NCBI RefSeq assembly: GCF_016406325.1
Contig: NZ_CP066370.1
Location: forward strand, 2,356,001-2,420,000
Source of the DNA: Shewanella putrefaciens
GTDB taxonomy: Bacteria > Pseudomonadota > Gammaproteobacteria > Enterobacterales > Shewanellaceae
Reading direction: 5' to 3'
Length of the DNA: 64,000 nt
A program made the position numbers and the translations under genes. The notes below the pieces were generated by a model. That model did no database searches. It was not told the DNA's origin and saw only the letters and a program-made list of their open reading frames with translations. Of the stretch, positions 38,201-47,818 are shown piece after piece; positions within the stretch are counted from its first letter, which is position 1; each line of letters starts with the position of its first letter.

Positions 38201-40119
38201 GCAGTTTGGAATCTGTCTTGGCTATCGGCGATATTGTCAGTGTTGACCACTTTAACCGTCATCAAGAAATCTAAGATCCAGAAGGTAGAACCATCTGAGG
38301 TCGTGACTTCATAGGGGCGCTCGTTGATCACACGAAGACCAAAGTTTTCTAACATTGGTAGCACATCAGAAAGATGAATAGGCTCATCTTTATGGAACAG
38401 CTTTAAACGCACTTTATTGTCGTTCAGCGCCGCTTCCTGTGGTTGATAGAACAACATGCCAAGCTTGTGTTCATCGTCCAAAGCCTCTAAATGCTGCATA
38501 TCCACTACAGCAGAGCTTGGCAGTACGTCTTCTTTATAGCTTTGTTCAAACGCATTGAGATAACGCTTAGTAAGGTGAGTACCGGCTTCTTCACCTAAGG
38601 CATTGTTAAGCGCAGTGCTTAACTTATCTTCCCAAGAACGTGCCGCTTCAATCAAATTATTCTCTATCGCAGCCACATCGACATCCATATTATTGTTATC
38701 AACTTTGACAATGTAGTGTGTACGAGCAAGGGACGACTCGGAGAAATAAGTCGTAAACTCTACATCTTCTTTGCTGTTAAAGTGCTGAGCCAAAATACGC
38801 TGAGTATCCTGACGAAGTTTAGTGTTGTAACGATCCTTAGAGACATACACTAAACAGGATAAGAAACGACCAAAACCGTCTTTACGTACAAAGAGTTTTA
38901 GTTTGTCTCTGTCTTGCATTTCAAGCACACCGTGAGCAGTGTGTGCTAAATCCTCAACATTGGCTTGAATTAGCTCATCACGGGGAAGGTTTTCAAGAAT
39001 ATTGAGCAGGGCTTTATAGTCGTGAGAACGTGGTGTTAAGCCTGAACGATCTAACACTCGTTGCACTTTTTCATTTAGCAGCGGAATTTCACGCGGACTA
39101 CGGTTATACACGTTAGAGGCATATAAACCGATAAATCTGTCCTCACCCACCACATTGCCTTTCTTATCGAAACGCTTAATACCGATATAATCAACATAAG
39201 CTGGGCGGTGGACACGACTTTTGGCACTGCTCTTGGTCAAGATAAGCAAGCTATCATCTAAGGCTTCTTTACGGGCGCTATCGGAGAAGCTAGAAAGCAG
39301 CAAACCTTGTTCTGGCTGAGCTTTAGAGTGCTTATTCATCAACCCCAAACTCGAGGCAATATTAGGCACAAGCTCAACGTCACCTTCAACACGTTTCAAA
39401 TCGTATTGACGGTAACCTAATAGCGTAAAGTGATGATTATTCAAGTAAGTCAGGAAGTTAATTGCTTCTTCTAACTCTTGCTTATCTCCAGGGAATGGAC
39501 GCTTAGGTAAATCTTTAATGGTTTCCGATAATTTAGCTGACATCGCAGCCCAATCATTGACTGAGGCGGCAACATCGGCGAGCACTGACTTAATTTCGCG
39601 CTCGAGCACCTTGATGTCATCGGTACTACTTTGACGGTCAATTTCAATTAAGAAAACGGCAACATGCTCAGTGCTATTTGGATTTTGATTAAGATAGGTC
39701 ACTTTAGAAACATCAGATGCCGTGCGCTCAATTGCTAACGGTGTATGTAACATCAGGTGTGCAGTAATACCCATACGATTCAATGCCATACCAACTGAAT
39801 CTACCAAGAACGGCATGTCAGGTTGGATAACCTCAATAATCGAGTGGGTAGATTGCCAGCCGTGTTTTGACTGGCTTGGATTGAAAACTCTGAGGTGAGT
39901 TTCACCTTTTGGGGTTTTGTTGAGAGCGTTCCATAAACTGAGAACGGCACCGTACAGATCGCTATCATTACGCGCATTGAGATCATCTTTCGACATACGG
40001 CCGTAAAGACAGGTCGCGAACTGTTCAACTTGCTTGGCTTGTGAATTAGGGACTTTAGCGTGAATTAAACTGACTACATTTTCAAGTAGTACTGAAGGCA
40101 TTGCATCTTTCAAGGCCAT
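35275..40119 (-). CDS. gdhB: NAD-specific glutamate dehydrogenase, 180-kDa class
   Basis: 1614 residues, the giant catabolic GDH class found in Pseudomonas, Shewanella and Streptomyces (about 1600 aa). It oxidatively deaminates glutamate to 2-oxoglutarate with NAD. The N-terminal half carries ACT-like regulatory segments; the catalytic core includes [23 protein letters not shown] (split, about 800-822), [10 protein letters not shown], the dinucleotide region [15 protein letters not shown], and the [18 protein letters not shown] segment. The C-terminal third is a helical domain. Single gene with its own terminator. The ATG at 40119 is preceded by AAGGAAACAGCAAC. Confidence 0.95.
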   Translation of the reverse strand: MALKDAMPSVLLENVVSLIHAKVPNSQAKQVEQFATCLYGRMSKDDLNARNDSDLYGAVLSLWNALNKTPKGETHLRVFNPSQSKHGWQSTHSIIEVIQPDMPFLVDSVGMALNRMGITAHLMLHTPLAIERTASDVSKVTYLNQNPNSTEHVAVFLIEIDRQSSTDDIKVLEREIKSVLADVAASVNDWAAMSAKLSETIKDLPKRPFPGDKQELEEAINFLTYLNNHHFTLLGYRQYDLKRVEGDVELVPNIASSLGLMNKHSKAQPEQGLLLSSFSDSARKEALDDSLLILTKSSAKSRVHRPAYVDYIGIKRFDKKGNVVGEDRFIGLYASNVYNRSPREIPLLNEKVQRVLDRSGLTPRSHDYKALLNILENLPRDELIQANVEDLAHTAHGVLEMQDRDKLKLFVRKDGFGRFLSCLVYVSKDRYNTKLRQDTQRILAQHFNSKEDVEFTTYFSESSLARTHYIVKVDNNNMDVDVAAIENNLIEAARSWEDKLSTALNNALGEEAGTHLTKRYLNAFEQSYKEDVLPSSAVVDMQHLEALDDEHKLGMLFYQPQEAALNDNKVRLKLFHKDEPIHLSDVLPMLENFGLRVINERPYEVTTSDGSTFWILDFLMTVKVVNTDNIADSQDRFQTALSQVWQKKLEDDGFNRIILASGLTGREVSVLRAYAKYMRQIDATFSQAYIEETFGRYPQIADLLVKMFIRKFNPKLKTRTLGKFLEQINLRLDEVSSLDDDRIIRRYLDLINATLRTNFYQLDAKGEPKSYISFKFMPSMIPEMPRPLPKFEIFVYSPRVEGVHLRYGKVARGGLRWSDRREDFRTEVLGLVKAQQVKNTVIVPVGAKGGFVCKQLPTEGGREAFFTEGQECYRLFIRALLDITDNIVNGEIVHPAEVVRHDEDDPYLVVAADKGTATFSDIANSISLEYNFWLGDAFASGGSNGYDHKKMGITARGGWESVKRHFREVGIDCQTTDFTCLGIGDMAGDVFGNGMLLSKHTKLVAAFNHMHIFIDPNPDTALSYDERARLFALPRSSWEDYNSKLISKGGGVFLRSSKSIPLSAEMKQMLATEKTSMTPTELMKELLKMPVDLIWNGGIGTYVKSSRETHAEVGDRANDALRVNGGELRAKIVGEGGNLGCTQLGRIEYAANGGRINTDFVDNVGGVDCSDNEVNIKILLNAMVTEGELTLKQRNRLLEEMTEEVGQIVLQDCKDQTRTISVTQVRGAEQLKEQIRFIQYLEKEGKLDRALEFLPSEDELAERLASGRALTRPELSVLVAYAKMVLKEQLVTPEITEDTLLSQLLIAYFPKKLQEKYSDRMATHPLRGEIIATSLANELVNDMGLNFVQRMQDETGASVADAAICYTMAREVFGLAELTKSITDLNGIVPAVVQGEMLHQLRRNMRRACRWFLRHRNRAWSIEQTVAFFKPVFEQIKANVHLYLVEEEAAGIQTEINALIKENVPQDVATLVANMSTLFSALDIAQIAQAEDKTVALVAETYFKLGARVELHWFLEQISAQPVANHWQALARAAFREELDWQQRALSSVVLRTCSATCDAQSVISQWIDSNQALLERWFHMLADFKTSQIHEFAKFSVALRELNLLILHCEGQK

Positions 40120-40352
40120 GTTGCTGTTTCCTTAAGCGTCTATGGCAGCGCTTTTTTTCATTATTTGGATGCTTCGGCTTAACGATCTCAGAAAATTAGT
40201 GTGATCCGGATCATCGCGCGAAGTTTATTACTAAATCCTCTGTATTTCGAGGAAAATTTTAGTGGTACATCCTCTTAAAATCGAGTAAAGGCAGGGATAC
40301 AGGATGAATAATGACCAAACAATCGTAAAAACAGACTAACTATTCAAATATA

Positions 40353-40375
40353 AATGGGGAGTTAAACTCCCCATT
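40353..40375 (-). terminator. Terminator-like hairpin after the MMPL gene
   Basis: AATGGGGAGTTTAACTCCCCATT on the minus strand: perfect GGGGAGT/ACTCCCC stem, 9 bp after the transporter stop. Only a short T run follows, so termination strength is uncertain. Confidence 0.7.
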
Positions 40376-40383
40376 GCTAGACT

Positions 40384-42699
40384 CTACTTGGCTTGTCGCC
40401 AAAATACCGCGGCTAACGCGGGTAGGATAATTATTGCACCCAGCATATTTACCACAAACATGAAGGTAAGCAATATTCCCATATCCATTTGGAACTTAAG
40501 CGCCGAGAAAAACCAAGTGCTCACACCAATCGCCAACGTCAAACCAGTGAAAATCACCGCACTACCCCGTTCGACCAAGGCTTCATAGTAAGCCTGCTGA
40601 ACAGGCATACCGTTAGACAGCTTAGACGACATAGTAGATAAGATATAAATCCCATAATCCACACCAATTCCCACACCAAGAGCAATCACAGGTAACGTAC
40701 TGACCGCGAGCCCAATATTAAGCTGCGTCATCAAGGCTTGCGCTAATGTTGAAACAACATATAAAGGAATAATCACCGCCACCGTCGCTTTAAAGGATTT
40801 AAAGCTAATTAAACAAAGTACAAAAACAGCACCATAGACGTATAGCATCATAGGCAATTGCGCGGCAGCAACGGCTTCGTTGGTCGCAGCCATCACACCC
40901 ACAGGACCCGACGCCAGCTTAAACTGCAATTGTTCATTATCCATTTTCGCCGCGACGGCCTTCACCTTTGCCACAACAGTTTCGATGGTTTCGGCCTTAT
41001 GATCTTTCATAAACAAATACACGGGCATCACGGAACAATCACCATTTAACAACCCTGATGTTGTTGGGATCTGGCCTATCGCTTGTACCAAGCTTGCTGT
41101 CGTGCGCGGTAGCACTTCCCATCTTGGATTACCTTCGTTAAAGCCCGCATTCACTTTTTTTGCAACTGAAGCTAAACTCACTGTCGATTCAATCCCAGGA
41201 GTATTGCGAACTAACCATTCAAATTCATCTATTTGCGTCAATATATCATGATAAGTACATGCCTCTGGAGTCGCTTCAACAATCACAGTCATCACATCTG
41301 TGGTAATAGAAAAATGGTCAGTAATAAAGAAAGTATCTAAGTTATACCGTGAGTCTTGATGTAAGGCGGGAGCCCCACCCTGCAAATCGCCAATTTTCAT
41401 CTGATTAGCCTGCTGCAAACCAACAAAATACAATGCTGTAGTTGCGATAATCACCACAACAGCATATTTAGGGGTCGCAAACTTTGCTAAAAAACGCCAA
41501 ATGGCTTCAGCACGCACTTCTTCAGCCGTCGGCTCTGCGTGTTTGACGGCTTTCAATTCAGTGAAAGAAATCACTAATGGCAGCAAAATAAGGTTAGTGA
41601 AAATAATCACACCTACGCCTAAAGACGCAGAAATAGCTAACTCACGGATAATGCCGATATCAATAGATAACAGTGTAATAAAACCAACGGTATCAGAGAG
41701 TAACGCCACACCGCCTGGGACTAATAAACTACGAAACGCCGATGCCGCCGCCGCTTTTGTCGTTTGCCCATCCATCACTCGGCGCCTAACCGCATTGATC
41801 ATTTGCACACCGTGGCTCACCCCAATCGCAAACACGAGGAATGGCACTAAAATCGACATGGGATCGAGACCAAAACCGATCACCGTTAATAGTCCAAGTT
41901 GCCATACCACCGCAGTCAAGCTGCAAGCCAAAGGCAAAATAGTGAGGATCAGGGACTTAGAAAAAAGATAAACCATCACGGCCGTGATCAAAATCGCGAT
42001 CACAAAAAACAGCAACACGCCCTTGGCACCGTCGGCAACATCACCCGCCATTTTGGCAAAACCAATAATGTGAATTTTAACCTTATCGGTTTCGAATTTT
42101 CCTCTGAGTTCATTTTCAAGTTGAGCTGCAAAAGCGATAGTATCCAGTGGTTTACCCGTTTGTGGATCAAAATCCATTAATTGGGCGGACACCATAGCAG
42201 CACTGTAATCATTTGCGATTAAGCGCCCAACAATCCCTGCTTTTTCAATATTATCGCGAACCGTATCCAACCCTGTTTGAGTCGTTGAAAAATCAGCGGG
42301 GATCACAGGCCCCCCTGCAAAGCCATCTTCTACCACTTCCGTAAAACGCGTTGAAGGAGAAAAAATAGATTTCACCTGTGAACGTTCGACCCCGGGGATA
42401 AAGAAGAGTTGGTCATGGACGTTTTTTAACGTATCAAAGTAATTTGCATTAAAAATATTGCCGCTTGTATCTTCAACGGCCACCATAATGCTATTCGCTC
42501 CCCCAAAATCCTTTTGATGTTTGAGGTAAGTCTGCATATAACTGTGGTTTAGCGGAATATTTTTGATAAACGCTGCATCCATTTTCAACTGACTAGCTTG
42601 ATATCCCAAAAACAGTGTCAATAACGCAAAAATACCAACTACCCATGCGCGATTGCGAAATAAAAATGATTCAAATCCGTTGACCAGTTTTTCTAACAT
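40384..42699 (-). CDS. RND/MMPL-superfamily membrane transporter
   Basis: 771 residues with the two-fold RND layout: one N-terminal membrane segment, a large periplasmic domain (about 45-215), five helices, a second set (helix at about 415, periplasmic loop, then five helices to the C-terminus). IALGVGIGVDYGIYILS and the corresponding first-repeat VFAIGVSHGVQMINAVRR are the conserved helix-4 segments. Members of this class (MMPL, HpnN, hopanoid and sterol exporters) move lipids or other hydrophobic compounds. It is the last gene of a four-gene unit with DUF1302, DUF1329 and a YCF48-like protein, so it probably energises that system. Substrate unknown. Confidence 0.88.
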   Translation of the reverse strand: MLEKLVNGFESFLFRNRAWVVGIFALLTLFLGYQASQLKMDAAFIKNIPLNHSYMQTYLKHQKDFGGANSIMVAVEDTSGNIFNANYFDTLKNVHDQLFFIPGVERSQVKSIFSPSTRFTEVVEDGFAGGPVIPADFSTTQTGLDTVRDNIEKAGIVGRLIANDYSAAMVSAQLMDFDPQTGKPLDTIAFAAQLENELRGKFETDKVKIHIIGFAKMAGDVADGAKGVLLFFVIAILITAVMVYLFSKSLILTILPLACSLTAVVWQLGLLTVIGFGLDPMSILVPFLVFAIGVSHGVQMINAVRRRVMDGQTTKAAAASAFRSLLVPGGVALLSDTVGFITLLSIDIGIIRELAISASLGVGVIIFTNLILLPLVISFTELKAVKHAEPTAEEVRAEAIWRFLAKFATPKYAVVVIIATTALYFVGLQQANQMKIGDLQGGAPALHQDSRYNLDTFFITDHFSITTDVMTVIVEATPEACTYHDILTQIDEFEWLVRNTPGIESTVSLASVAKKVNAGFNEGNPRWEVLPRTTASLVQAIGQIPTTSGLLNGDCSVMPVYLFMKDHKAETIETVVAKVKAVAAKMDNEQLQFKLASGPVGVMAATNEAVAAAQLPMMLYVYGAVFVLCLISFKSFKATVAVIIPLYVVSTLAQALMTQLNIGLAVSTLPVIALGVGIGVDYGIYILSTMSSKLSNGMPVQQAYYEALVERGSAVIFTGLTLAIGVSTWFFSALKFQMDMGILLTFMFVVNMLGAIIILPALAAVFWRQAK

Positions 42700-42731
42700 C
42701 TTCTCGGCCCTATTATTGTTGTTCTAGAATT

Positions 42732-43745
42732 TTATGGCTTAAGAATAAACAGCCCTTGGCTGCCTGATAACCACATATTCCCTTGATTATCTTTTGCGAT
42801 AGAAACTAAATTTTCCCCTTGACGACGGGTGACTATGCTACTGGTGTCATCACTATTTAGCTGTATCACAACCCCCGCATTGCCGACTAAATAGAGTGTT
42901 TCATCTGAGATAGCCATAACCCCATTGATTGAAGATTGTACTGGCATCTCAATTTCATGCCATTGTTCCAAACTCAAATCGGTCTTAAATATATTTCCCC
43001 TCAGCCCCATCACATAGATTGCATCTCGCATTTCAATGGCATTAAACATAGAACCATCATAATCAAAACTAGTTCGGGTGAAGGTTATTCCCTTATCGTC
43101 CGATGAAGCCACTAAACCCAGTTCTCCGACTAGAATTAGGCGACCATCTTTTAAAGCGATAATGCGGTTAAAATGAGGTAATAAAGAAGCTCGCTCATCC
43201 AGATAGGCGGCTTCATCGCTACCTTTTAACTCAGCCAAATAAGCGACATCCTCTTCGGCGAGTAATTCTTCATGGAACTCGGCACGCCAATTAACGCCAC
43301 CATCCCAAGTACGATAAAACAATCCATAGGCACCTATCGCCATACCTTCTCGTTCATTTAAAAACAGAATATCGAGAAAAGGCTTTTCAACCTCGCTAGA
43401 TTGCATTTGGAGTTGCCATGTTTGACCGCCATCCTGTGTATGCAAAATCGTTGCGTCATGGCCAACAGCCCAACCTAATGTGCTATTAATAAAAAACACT
43501 TTAGTTAACTGAACCGATGTAGGCGTAATCACTTGTTGCCAATGGTTATCATAAACCAGTACATGCCCACGCTCACCCACCGCGACTAAGCGTTGACCCG
43601 TATCGGCAATGTCTAATATTAGTGATGAGCTAGCCAAAGGTTGAATTTGAGATGGCGGCGTAACTGATGTCGCAGAAAACAAAGAAGAACTAAATAAACA
43701 ACTGAGACTGAGCGCAGTAACACAGTGAAGGATGCGAAACGACAT
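42732..43745 (-). CDS. YCF48-like beta-propeller periplasmic protein
   Basis: 337 residues with a signal peptide (hydrophobic about 5-24, cleavage near SATS). Repeated sialidase/BNR-type motifs: LGWAVGHDATILHTQDGGQTWQ (split, about 90-111), AIGAYGLFYRTWDGGVNW, VASSDDKGITF and NMWLSGSQGLFIL, the seven-bladed pattern of the photosystem II assembly factor Ycf48. In non-photosynthetic bacteria such proteins co-occur with RND transporters and DUF1302/DUF1329 proteins; the role may be assembly or substrate handling in the periplasm. It sits 32 bp upstream of the transporter gene. Confidence 0.85.
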   Translation of the reverse strand: MSFRILHCVTALSLSCLFSSSLFSATSVTPPSQIQPLASSSLILDIADTGQRLVAVGERGHVLVYDNHWQQVITPTSVQLTKVFFINSTLGWAVGHDATILHTQDGGQTWQLQMQSSEVEKPFLDILFLNEREGMAIGAYGLFYRTWDGGVNWRAEFHEELLAEEDVAYLAELKGSDEAAYLDERASLLPHFNRIIALKDGRLILVGELGLVASSDDKGITFTRTSFDYDGSMFNAIEMRDAIYVMGLRGNIFKTDLSLEQWHEIEMPVQSSINGVMAISDETLYLVGNAGVVIQLNSDDTSSIVTRRQGENLVSIAKDNQGNMWLSGSQGLFILKP

Positions 43746-43798
43746 ACAAACTTCCTTAAACTAATGAGGGGCGCTTAGCGCCCCTTAATATTTGGCGA

Positions 43799-45163
43799 TT
43801 AACGAATACCTTCACGACGTAAGGCGTCTGGGGTAAAGTTTGCTTCGCTCAATTTGGCATCAAAGTTATACATACCACTTTGGTTGTCTAAGCCCATCAC
43901 CAAATAACGACGAGACTGTAAATCATGGAAAACCTCTAAAGTATTCCATTGCGTCGGTACTTCGTAATAGTTCAAACCATGGGCAACGGCGACACGGTAT
44001 AACTCATCACGGTTATCATATAAATCGGCAACTGATACTTGCCATGAATCTTCATCTAGGTACATCACACGGGTTTTATAAATGTGGCGCATTCCTGGTT
44101 TTAATGTCGCCTTCACTTCCCAAACACGGTGTTTTTCCCAACGAACATACTCAGGATTAATATGACCCGCTTTTAAAATTTGGTTATATTTCAGCTTGTC
44201 TGAGTGCAATTTATAGTCATTATACGGAATATAAATTTCTTTCTTGCCAATCAACTCCCAGTTATAACGCACTGGAGAGCCGTTAAACATATCGAAGTCA
44301 TCCGTAGTGCGTAAACCGTCCGAAACCGTACCTGGAGTATCAAAGGCCACGTTTGGTGCCTTACGTACACGACGCTGCCCCGTGTTATAGGTCCAAGCTT
44401 GGCGTGGCAATGCTTCTTGATCCATGGTTTCTTTAACCAAGAGGGCTGTTCCTGCCAAACGAGCGGGTTGAGTCACCACTTGTTTGAAATAGAATAAGGT
44501 ATTGTTGGCTTTTAACTGTTCTAAGGTGATCTCAGGACGCGAGTATTCAAAACGAAGCTCTTCAGCCATTTCAACCAAGGTAAAGTTCCCATCAGCAGTC
44601 GGAGCTGCTTGGCTACGAGTCGTCTCAACATCCACTCCTCGGAAACGTAAAATATGGTTCCAAATAGCCTCTAACCCATTAGTTGGAATAGGAAATGGAA
44701 TACCAATCGATGCACCTGACAAGCCATTTCCTTGTGCGACTAACTCAGCGCGAGTCGCGTTTGCTTTAGTGGCATCATAGACAAACTGAGGCACGGATGC
44801 GCTTCGGCGAGTCTTGTAGACATTCATTTTGTATGTATCAGGATAAAGTTCAAATAACCGTAGCTGACCTGGCGTTAAAAAATCTTTATATTCTGCTTTG
44901 TTAGCATTCGTAATGGTGAATTCTATTTTATCCTCAGGAAAAGGATCGGGATGATGCATTCCTTTGGTATAGCCTGCAACAGGTTGCGTGATACCACCAT
45001 CCCACGCCGGAATAGAGCCATCGGCATTACCCGCTTTTTCAGCACCCAATGGCGTTAATTCATTACCTAGTTTTGCTGCATCAGCCTCTGAGACTTTCGC
45101 CATTACAACAGGCGCTGCAAGTGCCATTATGACTGCACTCGCCAATATCGTCAGTTTCTTCAT
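43799..45163 (-). CDS. DUF1329 envelope protein
   Basis: 454 residues from the ATG at 45163, which gives the signal peptide MKKLTILASAVIMALAAP ending in VVMA; longer frames upstream overlap the DUF1302 gene. The family fold is related to LolA/LolB-like lipid-binding half-barrels, so it may ferry hydrophobic molecules through the periplasm. Distinct motifs: IPAWDGGITQPVAGY, RRSASVPQFVYDAT, and the C-terminal SRRYLVMGLDNQSG. It starts 13 bp after the DUF1302 gene and precedes the YCF48-like gene by 53 bp. Specific function unproven. Confidence 0.88.
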   Translation of the reverse strand: MKKLTILASAVIMALAAPVVMAKVSEADAAKLGNELTPLGAEKAGNADGSIPAWDGGITQPVAGYTKGMHHPDPFPEDKIEFTITNANKAEYKDFLTPGQLRLFELYPDTYKMNVYKTRRSASVPQFVYDATKANATRAELVAQGNGLSGASIGIPFPIPTNGLEAIWNHILRFRGVDVETTRSQAAPTADGNFTLVEMAEELRFEYSRPEITLEQLKANNTLFYFKQVVTQPARLAGTALLVKETMDQEALPRQAWTYNTGQRRVRKAPNVAFDTPGTVSDGLRTTDDFDMFNGSPVRYNWELIGKKEIYIPYNDYKLHSDKLKYNQILKAGHINPEYVRWEKHRVWEVKATLKPGMRHIYKTRVMYLDEDSWQVSVADLYDNRDELYRVAVAHGLNYYEVPTQWNTLEVFHDLQSRRYLVMGLDNQSGMYNFDAKLSEANFTPDALRREGIR

Positions 45164-45176
45164 TGTTTTAATCCTT

Positions 45177-47219
45177 TTAGATCGAATACTTGATATTGAA
45201 TGAAACATAATCACGATCTGCCATCGCATTCGTCGTACCCACACCGCCAAAGAAGTTGTTATAGGACAGATCTGCACCCCAGCGGTTTTGGTAGTCAAAA
45301 TTAAGACCTAGTGCAATTGATTTACGTCCTTCCGTAAAAAGGAACATAGGATCTGGTGTGATACCGTCGACGTCATGGGAGAAAATCACCCTTGGAGACA
45401 TATTCACACCCGCAAATAGGTTATTAAATTCAGCTTTAGCAACAATGCGATATCCCCAAGCAAAATCGGTTGGGAATGGGTTGGTTTCTGGACCATTGTG
45501 CAGTGCTTGAATAATTCCAGGCATATCTGGATTACCACCAGAGCGCGAAGTGCCAGGTCCATTGAGACGCAGTTCATCAAAACCAGGCATATCATGGATC
45601 CACACACCACCGACTTCGGCCAACATAGTTAAGTTATCTAAACCTAATGTTGGGCCAAATAAGTGTGTTAAGGTCATTTGCGCTTGGGTCGTATCCAAGC
45701 GAATAAACCCATCAACGGTTTCTCCTGGTTTAACATCCTTTATCTGGGAAATACCATCAAGATCAGGCCGTATTCCAGCATTGGCTAACTGCTGTGGCAT
45801 ACCCGCAAACAACAATTCCACATCATCAATCTGCAACGGCTCATCTTGACGGTGGGCGATTTCCGCAGCGACAGAAGTATCACCAATCAAGGTGTTAAAG
45901 CTAAAGCCATACAGCTTAATATCTTCTGGATAGACAATTTGAGCCTTGGAAAAGCTCTTCAAACTCAGTAACAGTTCGCGATTAATATTGCCTGAGTTTT
46001 GGCCTATCGTTGCCAGATCAGCTATGATAGCCCCTGTACTGAAATCGGCCGCTGTACCACTGATCAATGGTCTACGGCTATGGTAGTTCATAAAATAGAA
46101 CCCAAATTCGGTCTCGCCGAGTGAAGGTGCATAATAACCCAACTTAATACCGTATTGCCCACCGTTGCTAGGCTCTTGTTCATCCTGCACTAAGGTCACT
46201 TTGGTTGGGTAAGCTAATCCCATAGACACCAATTGTGCTGTTGGGATAGTCTGACCACTGGCAATCATTCCTGCTAAGAGTTCATACTCTTGCATCACGA
46301 AGTCTAGATTAATATCTGGGTTCGCGTTAAAGCCAAGCTGTGCATTTTGGGCATAACCACCAAAACCCGCAAAATCATTGGTCGCAAAAATGGAGCCTGG
46401 CGTTGGAACCCAAATGGGTTGCCAATCGTATTGATAGAAAGCTTCAACTGTTAACGAATCAGTGATCCCAAGGGATGCCCACACCATGCCTTGAGGTCTA
46501 AAAGCTTCTTTCAACTCTGCGCCTGGTGCGTTAAGGATATTTAAATCAACAGCGTTAATTTCACTGATCCCATGGGCGATTAACGTACTTTCCCCCCATG
46601 AAACCACTTGGTTACCTAAACGAATGGATAAAGGGTTTGCACCATCGTTTAAATCGAAATTACCGTAAACAAAAGCATCAAGTAGACGAATATCCTTACA
46701 TTGAACTTCAGATGCTCGGTTATCATCACAAGGATCAAATGCTTTACCTGTTATCGGGTCGTTGTAGTCATAATTACCGTCGTTTAATTTACGATCGTAA
46801 AAATACATACCGCGGGCAAATAGGCCATAGTTTTTATACTTAAGTGATAACTCATGTAAGCCTTTGAAGATCTCAGAAGTAGTATCACCCTGAGAATAAA
46901 GTAAATTACTTAAATCGTTGTTACTTGAATAAGAGCCTGGCTGAGCCCAGATCTCTGTAGAGGTATACTTAGTATTCCCAAATGCGCTGTAGTTAGACCA
47001 ATCAAATTGAGGCTGATTCACTTTACCAATTTGACCAGACCAATCACGGTCTCCAACACGCCAACTCGCGCCAGCAGTCCAAGTTGAGTCAAATGTTCCC
47101 TTAACCTCACCCCAATCAAATGAGACTGCATTAACACTTGCCACTGTTAATAAACTCAATGCCGACGCCACCCCCAAAGCAAGCGCCGACTTGTTAAAGC
47201 TATTTTTAACCATTTTCAT
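45177..47219 (-). CDS. DUF1302 outer-membrane beta-barrel-like protein
   Basis: 680 residues. Signal peptide of about 31 residues ending in VNA; GGAGAG lies 5 nt before the ATG at 47219. The rest is rich in alternating beta strands and aromatic residues and ends ...YVSFNIKYSI with a C-terminal aromatic/hydrophobic pattern as in outer-membrane porins. DUF1302 proteins are predicted barrels, often next to DUF1329 in regions for terpene, steroid or lipid metabolism. First gene of the four-gene unit, so expression of the whole unit should start at the promoter in 47220-47557. Confidence 0.88.
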   Translation of the reverse strand: MKMVKNSFNKSALALGVASALSLLTVASVNAVSFDWGEVKGTFDSTWTAGASWRVGDRDWSGQIGKVNQPQFDWSNYSAFGNTKYTSTEIWAQPGSYSSNNDLSNLLYSQGDTTSEIFKGLHELSLKYKNYGLFARGMYFYDRKLNDGNYDYNDPITGKAFDPCDDNRASEVQCKDIRLLDAFVYGNFDLNDGANPLSIRLGNQVVSWGESTLIAHGISEINAVDLNILNAPGAELKEAFRPQGMVWASLGITDSLTVEAFYQYDWQPIWVPTPGSIFATNDFAGFGGYAQNAQLGFNANPDINLDFVMQEYELLAGMIASGQTIPTAQLVSMGLAYPTKVTLVQDEQEPSNGGQYGIKLGYYAPSLGETEFGFYFMNYHSRRPLISGTAADFSTGAIIADLATIGQNSGNINRELLLSLKSFSKAQIVYPEDIKLYGFSFNTLIGDTSVAAEIAHRQDEPLQIDDVELLFAGMPQQLANAGIRPDLDGISQIKDVKPGETVDGFIRLDTTQAQMTLTHLFGPTLGLDNLTMLAEVGGVWIHDMPGFDELRLNGPGTSRSGGNPDMPGIIQALHNGPETNPFPTDFAWGYRIVAKAEFNNLFAGVNMSPRVIFSHDVDGITPDPMFLFTEGRKSIALGLNFDYQNRWGADLSYNNFFGGVGTTNAMADRDYVSFNIKYSI

Positions 47220-47557
47220 TTTAGCTCTCCGTACCCTGCTGGATTCTTTGTTTTAGGAATTACAACCAACATCTTGTTAGCTCACAGGTAACATCATTGT
47301 TACAGCAATTAATCCCCTTGAGCAAGGCACTATTAGAGAAAATTTTCTAAAGAATTAAGCACGTAGACATGTTTATGTCATAGATTTGTCAGAGAGGATT
47401 TAAATTAGAAAAGGGTAAGACAAAAGGCTGAGGGCAAAAAACACTAAAAAATCATAATATTCATTAACATAAAGAGCGACAAATTGTTACTTCATAAAAT
47501 GTATATTCATCCACCCGTTTAAAGTAATTGCTCTAAGTAACAATAAATAAATATGAA
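47220..47557 (-). promoter_or_regulatory. Upstream region of the DUF1302 operon
   Basis: 338 bp, AT-rich, without a gene. It must carry the promoter of the DUF1302-DUF1329-YCF48-MMPL unit on the minus strand and the end of the pepN-DUF2835 mRNA. I saw no strong terminator or clear -35/-10 pair. Confidence 0.4.
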
Positions 47558-47791
47558 TTAAACACGATTTAATGAAACAAATTGTCCCTTATCATCGACA
47601 ACTAATTTGAAATAGCCGTGGATCCCCTCTTCTGTTAAAAAACGTCGAAAATGGCGCCCATTGATCCATAATATTCGACCTTGGCTTTCGCGTACTTCCA
47701 CTTTATCAGCAATACCCTGATAGTAAGGCAAAAAGTCTCGATAGCTGATCGTTAATTTGAAGTAAAATTCCATCAATAAATGGGGCGACAT
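47558..47791 (-). CDS. DUF2835 family small protein
   Basis: 77 residues; ATG at 47791 is preceded by AGGAGGAGGG, deciding it over the internal Met7. The text YFKLTISYRDFLPYYQG and KVEVRESQGRILWINGRHFRRFL matches the short gammaproteobacterial DUF2835 family (about 70 aa), soluble and of unknown function. It follows pepN by 27 bp on the same strand, so it is expressed with it. Confidence 0.85.
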   Translation of the reverse strand: MSPHLLMEFYFKLTISYRDFLPYYQGIADKVEVRESQGRILWINGRHFRRFLTEEGIHGYFKLVVDDKGQFVSLNRV

Positions 47792-47818
47792 ACACTGCCG
47801 CCCTCCTCCTACAGAATC

